From positions 1 to 5,286 of the forward strand of contig JAJZJJ010000280.1 of the NCBI GenBank assembly GCA_021810175.1: a DNA stretch of 5,286 nt, in the 5' to 3' direction. Source of the DNA: Acidobacteriota bacterium (GTDB lineage Bacteria; Acidobacteriota; Terriglobia; Terriglobales; Acidobacteriaceae). Under the pieces are notes generated by a model. That model was not told where the DNA came from, did no database searches, and saw nothing but the letters and a program-made list of their open reading frames with translations. Positions within the stretch are counted from its first letter, which is position 1; each line of letters begins with the position of its first letter. The translations under genes were made by a program, and so were the position numbers. Below, in pieces: positions 1 through 4,855 of this stretch.

Positions 1-1
1 C

Positions 2-385
2 GGGCTGCCGAGCGGAGGAACGCTGACCGTGCTGCCGGATGCGCAGGGCGATCTGTGGATGGCGGGCGCGCTGCTGTATTCGAATACGGGAACGGCGGCT
101 GCTCCGAAGCTGACGCAGATGGCCGGGGTGCAGGAGGCGTATCACCTGGGGTTTGGGAAGGCGGCGCCGGGATCGAGCCAGCTGACGCTCTTTCTGGATG
201 GGCAGATCAGCAGTGTTCCGGGGCTGTACCGGTCCACGGACGGCGGCTCGACGTGGGTGCGGATCAACGACGACGCGCACCAGTGGGGCGGGATCAACGC
301 GCTGTGCGGAGATATGCGGACGTTCGGGACGGTGTATCTGGCGGGGGGCGGACGCGGGATTATCTGGGGGACGAGCAGCGATTAG
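2..385 (+). CDS. C-terminal end of a GH74-type xyloglucanase / BNR-repeat glycoside hydrolase (5' partial)
   Basis: The frame is open from the left edge and ends at TAG 383-385, giving the last 127 residues of a longer protein. The segment GLYRSTDGGSTWVRINDD followed by HQWGGIN is the BNR/Asp-box signature (S-x-D-x-G-x-T-W) in the form seen in GH74 xyloglucanases. It is followed by the typical last blade, with a GTVYLAGGGRGIIWG stretch. GH74 enzymes are secreted two-propeller endo- or oligo-xyloglucanases that cleave the beta-1,4-glucan backbone of xyloglucan. The catalytic aspartates and any signal peptide would lie upstream of the window. The GTG at 29 is internal and not a likely start, because homologous-looking sequence continues to the edge. 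There is no carbohydrate-binding module after the last blade. The specific GH74 activity is inferred; membership of the BNR propeller family is clear. Confidence 0.85.
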   Translation, partial: GLPSGGTLTVLPDAQGDLWMAGALLYSNTGTAAAPKLTQMAGVQEAYHLGFGKAAPGSSQLTLFLDGQISSVPGLYRSTDGGSTWVRINDDAHQWGGINALCGDMRTFGTVYLAGGGRGIIWGTSSD

Positions 386-457
386 GTAGCAGGCGGAAGA
401 CAGCAGATAGCAGGCGGCAGTTTGCAGCTGACTTGGGCGGGGTGAGAGCTGCTGCCG
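386..457. repeat. Convergent intergenic gap with an imperfect 21-bp tandem repeat
   Basis: The gap separates the 3' ends of the hydrolase (+) and the transporter (-). Two 21-bp units, 387-407 and 408-428, both begin TAGCAGGCGG and agree at 16 of 21 positions. A 6-bp inverted repeat, GCAGCT at 424-429 with AGCTGC at 447-452, could form a weak hairpin. No T tract follows it on either strand, so I do not call a terminator here. Confidence 0.4.
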
Positions 458-1696
458 TCAGAACTGCTGGACCATCAGGATGACGGAGAGGATGCTGACG
501 ATAACGGCGGTGACCCAGGCGACGGCATTGAACCAGTGCGAATTGACGTGCTCGCCCATGAGGTCCCTGCGGTTGATGAGGATGAGCATGAGGACGACGA
601 CGACGGGGAGCAGGATGCCGTTGAGGGTCTGCGACTCAATGGACCACCTGATGAGCGGGAAGTGGGGGATGAGGACGACGGCGGCTCCGCCGACGATGAG
701 CAGGGTGTAGAGCCAGTAGAAGAAGGGTGCTTCGCGGAAGCGCTTGTCCACGCCGGATTCGACGCCGAGGCCTTCGCAGACGACGTAGGCGGTGGAGAGC
801 GGCAGGACGGAGGCGGCGAAGAAGCTGGCGTTGAAGAGTCCGAAGGAAAAGAGGATGAAGGCGTAGTTGCCGGCGAGGGGCTTCATGGCCTCGGCGGCGT
901 CTGCCGGCTCGGTGATGTTGCCGAGGCCGTGGACGAAGAGGGTGGCGGCGCAGGCGACGACGATGAACCAGGCGACGACATCGGTGAAGATGGAGCCGAC
1001 GATGACGTCCCAGCGGGAGGCGGCGTAGGTTTTGGCGGTGACGCCTTTTTCGACGATGGAGGACTGCAGGTAGAACTGCATCCACGGAGCGATGGTGGTG
1101 CCGATCACGCTGACGACCATGAAGACGTAGTCGTGGCTGCGCCAGACGGAAACGCTGGGCATGCGGACGGTGGCGGCGAGTGCGGTATGCCAGCCGGGAT
1201 GGGCGAGGACGCCGGCGATGATGTAGGTGAAGTAGAAGACGGAGGCGACGAGGAAGACCTTCTCGACGCTTTTGTAGTCGCCGCGGACGGCGAGCAGCCA
1301 GACCAGAAGGCCGCAGAGGGGCACGGAGATGTATTTGGAGACGTGGAAGAGCTGGAGGCTGCCCGCGATTCCGGAGAACTCACCGATGATGTTGCCGTAG
1401 TTGACGACGACGAGCAGGATCATGACGAGGAAGGTGATGCGGAGGCCGAATTCCTCGCGGATGAGGTCGCTGAGGCCCTTGCCGGTGACGGCGCCCATGC
1501 GGGCGCACATTTCCTGGATGACGATGAGGGCGAGGGTGACGGGGAGCATGGTCCAGAGGAGCGAATAGCCGAACTGGGCTCCCGCCTGGGAGTAGGTGAA
1601 GATGCCGTTGGGGTCGTTATCGACGTTGGCGGTGATGAACCCCGGGCCGAGCACGGCGAGGATGAGGAGGATCCGGATTCTCCAGCGCTTCAGCAT
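458..1696 (-). CDS. NRAMP-superfamily divalent cation transporter, NRMT-like (probable Mg2+/Mn2+)
   Basis: This is a complete 412-residue inner-membrane protein with about eleven hydrophobic helices (roughly residues 8-27, 44-66, 85-110, 120-137, 143-165, 188-212, 228-255, 276-308, 325-345, 357-374 and 388-409). NRAMP proteins use a LeuT-like fold, with metal bound between unwound parts of helices 1 and 6. GPGFITANVDNDPNGIFTYS places helix 1 at D28-P29-N30-G31, where classical Mn/Fe carriers have DPGN. Helix 6 reads GTTIAPWMQFY, so A203-P204-W205 sits where MPH is usual: the metal-ligand Met is Ala and the His is Trp. In helix 3 only the Glu (E106, in GEFSG) of the usual Asp/Glu proton-path pair remains. 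These changes resemble NRAMP-related magnesium transporters rather than MntH. The start is fixed: ATG 1694-1696 is preceded in frame by TGA 1709-1711 with no other start between. The substrate is inferred. Confidence 0.9.
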   Translation of the reverse strand: MLKRWRIRILLILAVLGPGFITANVDNDPNGIFTYSQAGAQFGYSLLWTMLPVTLALIVIQEMCARMGAVTGKGLSDLIREEFGLRITFLVMILLVVVNYGNIIGEFSGIAGSLQLFHVSKYISVPLCGLLVWLLAVRGDYKSVEKVFLVASVFYFTYIIAGVLAHPGWHTALAATVRMPSVSVWRSHDYVFMVVSVIGTTIAPWMQFYLQSSIVEKGVTAKTYAASRWDVIVGSIFTDVVAWFIVVACAATLFVHGLGNITEPADAAEAMKPLAGNYAFILFSFGLFNASFFAASVLPLSTAYVVCEGLGVESGVDKRFREAPFFYWLYTLLIVGGAAVVLIPHFPLIRWSIESQTLNGILLPVVVVLMLILINRRDLMGEHVNSHWFNAVAWVTAVIVSILSVILMVQQF

Positions 1697-1708
1697 CGGG
1701 GCAGAGTC

Positions 1709-1714
1709 TCACCT
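1709..1714 (-). promoter_or_regulatory. Likely Shine-Dalgarno for the NRAMP-like transporter
   Basis: The minus strand reads AGGTGA at 1714-1709, 12 nt before ATG 1696. The spacing is somewhat long. The same bases include the in-frame TGA that rules out an upstream start, so this is the only sensible initiation site. Confidence 0.5.
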
Positions 1715-1903
1715 GGTGGATTTCGAGGCCACTGGACCCGGGATCGGACGAGTGGGCGAAACCTCAGTTTAGGTGAGGATGGGGATTTCGTCGCCCATGG
1801 GAGCGGGAATTTTATTCGCGGTGCGCGCGGGGCAGGATCGGGGATGAGACGCAGGCATGGCCCGGGGCCGGAAGCCTTCACGGGAGCGGCTGGGCGGATA
1901 TGC
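1715..1903 (-). other. Upstream leader of the transporter, no gene supported
   Basis: This is the 5' region of the transporter gene on the minus strand. I see no canonical -35/-10 pair. Two small symmetric elements stand out. CCTCA 1762-1766 pairs with TGAGG 1774-1778 (5-bp stem, 7-nt loop). An AT-rich interrupted palindrome, GAAT-TTT-ATTC, lies at 1807-1817 in otherwise GC-rich DNA. I could not recognise an M-box, a yybP-ykoY or another metal riboswitch by eye. Long open frames here on both strands have no family features. Confidence 0.3.
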
Positions 1904-1998
1904 CAGCGCGCCGCCCGCGTAGACGTTGGTGCGCTGGCGGTCGCCGAGTGCCCGGTCGCCGTTCTGGTCGAACATAGTCAATGGCTGGCCGTCGTGGC
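1903..1998. repeat. Rhs direct repeat, copy A (partner 3684-3779)
   Basis: Aligning this 96-bp stretch base by base with 3684-3779 (same orientation, constant offset 1781, no gaps) gives 10 mismatches. These include a cluster of four at 1914-1919 and a 34-bp identical run at 1920-1953. Beyond 1998 the two copies need a 1-codon gap, and before 1903 they diverge. The repeat encodes the same piece of Rhs core in both places, so it reflects duplicated Rhs sequence and not a mobile-element end. Confidence 0.8.
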
Positions 1999-2047
1999 CC
2001 AGTATATAGGCCTTGACCAGATGGAAGTTGTTGGTGGCGAGGTTGCA
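1904..2047 (-). pseudogene. Orphan fragment of Rhs/YD-repeat core
   Basis: Reading the minus strand, an open segment gives LATNNFHLVKAYILG, HDGQPLTMFDQNGDRALGD and RQRTNVYAGGAL. This is Rhs core sequence just before the Rhs-associated core end. It closely matches residues 29-66 of the Rhs tip encoded at 2701-3882 (HDGQQLTTLDQNGDWALGD, RQRTNVYANGAL). After GAL the match stops abruptly: the following codons (AYPPSRSREG and on to a stop at 1769) do not resemble the core, and there is no ARYY, no DPQSLNLYSY and no variable tip. Upstream the resemblance also fades within about 15 codons, and there is no credible start. It reads as a remnant of a displaced orphan Rhs end downstream of the Rhs tip and its small membrane gene, as in classical Rhs loci. 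It is unlikely to make a functional protein. Confidence 0.65.
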
Positions 2048-2427
2048 GGAGGGCAGATTGGTCGCACTGGCACGAGGACAGGACGCACCTCGGTCTGGGA
2101 AAGGAGACGCAGGCGAGGCGAAACGCTGCAACGAACACGCCGCCGGGCGCGAAGGTTGTTGACCTGCCGAGGCTCGGCGGGCTGCATCATCGGTACGATC
2201 TCGCAGCCTAAATCTCCACGCTGGCTGGTCCGCAGATCATTCGGCACTGAAACGCCAATGCCTGTCGTGGAAGTGCGTTCGCCGCGTTCTTCCATGTGCA
2301 CACTGGATGGTTCCGGCCCCCGCCCCGCATCCATAGTGCAGCCTCATCCGGCATTCGCTGCTCCCCGAAACAGCTAAATACCGGCGAATTTCCCCCGGAT
2401 CGAATTGTGGCGAGCGAAAGCCAAAAG
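2048..2427. other. Intergenic stretch without a supported gene
   Basis: This is 380 bases between the orphan Rhs fragment and the small membrane gene. Open frames exist on both strands, but none has a recognisable domain, a ribosome site or a composition that stands out; they are low-complexity Arg/Pro/Ala-rich or acidic readings. A GC-rich hairpin can form at 2163-2181 (arms 2163-2170 and 2174-2181, 8 bp with one G-U pair, loop GGC). It has no T tract on either side, so it is not an intrinsic terminator. The stretch may be the decayed remains of a second Rhs C-terminal/immunity unit or earlier core sequence, but I cannot show this. Confidence 0.4.
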
Positions 2428-2628
2428 TCATTTTGATAGAAGAGGCACTAAGCCGATCACGATGAACATGATCCCTGCAACGAGGCACAAAAGACGGCCA
2501 AGCCAGCGTGGTAGTTCTCTTTCACTTTTGAATCCAGCGCCACTTATGGGGTCCGCAGCCGTAAGCCTCGGGCCTACTGCGGAAAGTGCAAGGGCTCCGA
2601 TTCCCAAGATGATCATAATGTAGTCCAT
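2428..2628 (-). CDS. Small two-helix membrane protein, candidate immunity partner of the Rhs tip
   Basis: This is a 66-residue protein with two hydrophobic segments, about residues 3-19 (YIMIILGIGALALSAVG) and 45-63 (RLLCLVAGIMFIVIGLV). A short hydrophilic loop joins them (PRLTAADPISGAGFKSERE, then LPRWLG), so it should sit in the cytoplasmic membrane as a hairpin. The PRWLGRLL-to-FIVIG pattern recurs in many uncharacterised small bacterial membrane proteins; I know of no assigned function. I chose ATG 2626-2628 because GGAG at 2638-2635 precedes it by 6 nt. The upstream GTG 2638-2640 would add four residues and overlap that site. It lies 72 bp after the stop of the Rhs tip on the same strand and shares its lower GC (about 53%). 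This is the position and size expected of an Rhs immunity gene. The immunity role is inferred from position alone; it could also be an unrelated conserved membrane protein. Confidence 0.7.
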   Translation of the reverse strand: MDYIMIILGIGALALSAVGPRLTAADPISGAGFKSERELPRWLGRLLCLVAGIMFIVIGLVPLLSK

Positions 2629-2631
2629 ACT

Positions 2632-2638
2632 CTTCTCC
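2632..2638 (-). promoter_or_regulatory. Shine-Dalgarno deciding the start of the small membrane gene
   Basis: The minus strand reads GGAGAAG from 2638 to 2632, followed by AGT and ATG 2628-2626. The GGAG core is 6 nt from this ATG. The GTG that overlaps it (2640-2638) has no such site of its own, which favours the 66-residue product. Confidence 0.65.
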
Positions 2639-2645
2639 ACGTTCC

Positions 2646-2658
2646 AAGGACGGTCCTT
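2646..2658. promoter_or_regulatory. Perfect 13-bp palindrome upstream of the small membrane gene
   Basis: AAGGAC-G-GTCCTT is a perfect 6+1+6 inverted repeat. It ends 17 bp before the start codon (2628) on the minus strand, just upstream of the ribosome site. With a 1-nt centre it is a poor RNA hairpin and fits better with a dimeric protein site in DNA. Function is not shown. Confidence 0.35.
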
Positions 2659-2686
2659 CCGATCCCCACCCGTTCATTAGACGGTT

Positions 2687-2700
2687 GGGAAAGGTTTCCC
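2687..2700. promoter_or_regulatory. Perfect 14-bp interrupted palindrome right after the Rhs stop codon
   Basis: GGGAAA-GG-TTTCCC (6+2+6) abuts the TAA of the Rhs reading frame (2701-2703, minus). As RNA it could form a 5-bp stem with a 4-nt loop, but the minus strand continues AACCGTCT with no U tract, so it is not a standard terminator. It may protect or separate the Rhs and small-gene transcripts, or be an operator. Confidence 0.35.
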
Positions 2701-3882
2701 TTAATGCTCCAGAGCCGTTCCACAACTTACGGCGCTGGAGCAGCCATTGGTCTTTTGCAATGTATGCACAGTATTTTTCACGTTAGTTACGACAGCATTT
2801 CCGATTGCCCGGGTTAGGGCTTTCGTGTTCGCTGCGACCTGCACCCCTCCCTGAACCATTCCGTCGCTCGCAGTAACGCCCGCTGCCAAATTACTTAGAT
2901 TGCCGCTTGCGTTAGCGGTGTTACTGCCTCCGATCGAAGATCCACCCACTACCGATGCGGAGTGACTCATGTTCTTAAAGGGGTTGACCAGCTGCCCATC
3001 TTTGGAGACAAGAATCTTACCTGTCTCGCTTTCGCCAGCGCCCAAAATGCGCCCTCCGAAAGTCGCTTGAAAACCCGCCGAGCCGTTCCCGTTGCGATCC
3101 GTCTGCGCAGAAAATACGACGCTTAAATTGATATTCGTGCTCGAGGTACCCAATTTTCCGCCGAGTCCCCCAAACGCGCTTATTCCGAGGGAAGATGTCG
3201 CCGTTTTCAATCCCGCTTCAATTGCTGGGTGCTTGGCCAGGAAGATGCCAACAGACGCGCCAACGGAAGCAGCCGCGCCCACGAATGGCCAGTGTCCGTC
3301 CGCATCGACGCCGCCAAGCGGATTGTCCAGCATGTAGCTGTAGAGGTTCAGCGACTGCGGGTCGTCCAGCTTCGCATACGGCACGGGCTCGACCTTGGCG
3401 CTCCAGTCGGGGATGAGGAAGCGGCCGGTGTGCCAGTTGTAGTAGCGTGCGCCGAAGTAGTAGTTCTGCGTTTCGGCATCGAGCTGCTTGCCGGTGAAGT
3501 GGAGCGGGGTGGCGTCGTCGGCGGTGGGAGCGGCGTGCTGGAAGCCGACCGGGGTGGGTCCGTCGCCGTAGGGCAGCTCGACCCAGGCTGCCTCGTACCA
3601 TCCCTGCTGGTCGGTCTGCACCCGGCGGCTGCCGAGGGGGTTGGAGACCTGGAAGTGCAGGCCCTCGGAATCGTAGGCCGCCACCAGCGCGCCGTTGGCA
3701 TAGACGTTGGTGCGCTGGCGGTCGCCGAGTGCCCAGTCGCCGTTCTGGTCGAGTGTGGTCAATTGCTGGCCGTCGTGGCGAGTATAGAGCCGGATGCCGT
3801 TCTTTTGGGGCGCAATCGAGCGGGGCCGGAGTTTCGGCGGGGGAGGGGCAGGAAAAGCGATTAGTCTGGATGAGCTATGCAA
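2701..3882 (-). pseudogene. Rhs/YD-repeat protein tip with variable C-terminal domain, 5'-truncated
   Basis: The open frame is 393 codons. Residues about 29-197 are the end of an Rhs shell: RTNVYANGAL (58-66), PLHFTGKQLDAET (126-138), GARYYNWHTGRFLIPDW (144-160), DPQSLNLYSYMLDNPL (174-189) and DADGH (193-197), the classical Rhs-associated core end. Residues 198-393 are a variable tip. It opens with a hydrophobic stretch (WPFVGAAASVGASVGIFLA) and continues Gly/Ser/Ala/Asn-rich to a Cys pair near the end (C381, C387). No HNH, deaminase, ADP-ribosyl or other toxin motif is visible. GC falls from about 65% over the core to about 50% over the tip. Intact Rhs proteins exceed 1000 residues and form a cage around the toxic tip. 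Here the core starts abruptly near 3800, the only in-frame start before a TGA (3949-3951) is TTG 3880-3882, and the first 28 residues are Pro-rich filler. I read it as an orphan tip and probably not functional alone. Confidence 0.8.
3684..3779. repeat. Rhs direct repeat, copy B (partner 1903-1998)
   Basis: This is the partner of the 96-bp repeat at 1903-1998, with 86 of 96 bases identical and the same orientation. It lies inside the Rhs tip frame and encodes the DGQQLTTLDQNG to RTNVYANGAL section. Differences change only a few residues (for example P/Q, M/T, F/L, R/W, G/N), so both copies were under coding constraint before or after they separated. Confidence 0.8.
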
Positions 3883-4635
3883 AACCGCATCAACGGAACC
3901 ACCATGCCGGTGCTCGAGTTCCAGCTCGAGCCGAACGACGCCATCATTTCAGAGGCCGGGGAGCTGTCCTGGATGTCGGCCAATGTGCAGATGACCACGC
4001 ACACGCAGTACGCGGGCGGCGGGGGAATCTTTGGGGCCATTAAGAGAGTAGCCGGGGGCGGGTCGCTGTTTATGACGGAGTACCGCGCGATGGGCGGGCC
4101 GGGCGAGCTGGCGTTTGCCACGCGGGTGCCGGGGCACATTCTGCCGGTGGAAGTGGGGCAGGGATACGAGTACATGATTCACCGGCACGGATTTTTGTGC
4201 GGGACGGCGGGGATCCAGATCGGAGTGGGATTCCAGCAGTCGCTGGGTGCGGGGATCTTTGGCGGGACGGGCTTTCTGCTGCAGCGGCTGAGCGGGCAGG
4301 GGACGGCGTGGCTGGAGCTTTCCGGCGAGATTGTGGTGCGCGACCTGCAGCCGGGCGAGACGCTGCTGGTGCATCCGGGGCACGTGGGTGCGTTCCAGGC
4401 GGGGGTGGGCTTCCAGATCACGATGGTGCGGGGCATCCGGAACCTGGTGTTCGGCGGGGATGGGCTGTTTCTGGCGGCGCTGACGGGGCCGGGGCGGATC
4501 TGGCTGCAGACGCTGCCGATTTCGCGGCTGGCGCACCAGATCATGGAATACATGCCGTCGCAGGGCGGCGGCGGCGCGGCCCAGGCGGGTGTGCTGGGCG
4601 GCATTGTTGGATCGATGCTGGACAACATGCGGTAA
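3877..4635 (+). CDS. AIM24 family protein (TIGR00266-like, PF01987)
   Basis: This is a complete 252-residue protein. The sequence carries the family layout from end to end: LEFQLEPNDAIISEAGELSWMS near the start (13-34), the glycine-rich YAGGGGIFGAIKRVAGGGSLF (45-65), PGHILPVEV (85-93), GTAWLELSGEIVVRDLQPGE (142-161), VHPGHVGAFQ (165-174), GLFLAALTGPGRIWLQTLP (196-214) and a final LAHQIMEYMP. The Gly/Ala-rich end (about 228-247) is also typical. AIM24 proteins form a tryptophan-RNA-binding-attenuator-like beta fold. The mitochondrial member affects inner-membrane organisation; the role of bacterial members is not established. There is no signal peptide. ATG 3877 is preferred over ATG 3904 because the NRINGTTMPVLEF stretch fits the usual family start; the ribosome site (GGATGAG at 3869-3875) is weak. 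The start region overlaps the dead 5' end of the divergent Rhs frame. Transcription ends at the terminator at 4658-4699. Confidence 0.92.
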   Translation: MQNRINGTTMPVLEFQLEPNDAIISEAGELSWMSANVQMTTHTQYAGGGGIFGAIKRVAGGGSLFMTEYRAMGGPGELAFATRVPGHILPVEVGQGYEYMIHRHGFLCGTAGIQIGVGFQQSLGAGIFGGTGFLLQRLSGQGTAWLELSGEIVVRDLQPGETLLVHPGHVGAFQAGVGFQITMVRGIRNLVFGGDGLFLAALTGPGRIWLQTLPISRLAHQIMEYMPSQGGGGAAQAGVLGGIVGSMLDNMR

Positions 4636-4652
4636 TTGCTGGTTTTGCGGCA

Positions 4653-4699
4653 GGGAGAGCGGGCGGTTCGCGGGAGAGCGGGCCGCCCGCTTTGTTTTT
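4653..4699 (+). terminator. Rho-independent terminator with two alternative 5' arms
   Basis: AGCGGGCGG (4658-4666) is perfectly complementary to CCGCCCGCT (4683-4691), giving a 9-bp stem with a 16-nt loop, and TTGTTTTT follows. Inside it a second hairpin, AGCGGG (4677-4682) with CCCGCT (4686-4691) and a CCG loop, uses the same 3' arm and the same T tract. The two 5' arms arise from a direct repeat GGGAGAGCGGG at 4653-4663 and 4672-4682. It lies 22 nt after the AIM24 stop and should end that transcript. Confidence 0.85.
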
Positions 4700-4855
4700 G
4701 CTGGGCTGATTGGGCGAGAGGGCCCGGCCACTGCGTGGGGGTTGGGTTACTTCAGTGAAAGAATCCGCCATTGGTAATCTGTCCCTCGGCGGCGGCATCG
4801 CCTATGCTCAGACGCAACCCTCAGGAGCAGCCTGGGCACCAGGCACACCATTGAC
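4700..4855 (+). other. Intergenic leader before the glycosyltransferase
   Basis: This stretch lies between the terminator and the next start. No convincing promoter or ribosome site is visible; AGGAG at 4823-4827 is 28 nt from the ATG, too far for normal use. No small gene is supported on either strand. A separate promoter for the glycosyltransferase is expected here because the preceding terminator is strong. Confidence 0.35.

Noticed and set aside
424..452. Bidirectional terminator between the convergent hydrolase and transporter genes
   Set aside because: The inverted repeat is only 6 bp with a 17-nt spacer and has no T tract on either strand.
1978..2334. Possible small minus-strand gene between the small membrane gene and the orphan Rhs fragment
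   Set aside because: It overlaps the Rhs fragment in a different frame, has no ribosome site and no recognisable motif, and its Arg-rich second half is a frame shadow of the Rhs core.
536..2377. A 613-codon open frame on the plus strand, extremely rich in Asp, Glu and Gly
   Set aside because: It lies antisense to the well-supported transporter and its leader, has no domain, and its acidic/Gly composition is what codon bias of a GC-rich hydrophobic membrane gene produces on the opposite strand. The open frame continues past the transporter only by chance.
1903..3779. Insertion sequence or transposon bounded by the two 96-bp direct repeats
   Set aside because: Both repeats encode Rhs core in the proper frame, there are no terminal inverted repeats, and no transposase or recombinase lies between them.
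3229..3864. A 211-codon plus-strand frame opposite the Rhs tip
   Set aside because: The minus strand reads unmistakable Rhs core motifs across the same bases. The plus reading is Val/Gly/Ala-rich and featureless, a codon-bias shadow.
3949..4731. A 260-codon minus-strand frame opposite the AIM24 gene
   Set aside because: It is Pro/Arg/His-rich with no family features, and is complementary to a gene with clear full-length AIM24 similarity.
4751..4780. Possible sigma-70-like promoter (TTCAGT, 18 bp, TAATCT) for the glycosyltransferase
   Set aside because: Both boxes are poor matches, and such pairs arise often by chance. A promoter is expected in this gap, but I cannot place it.
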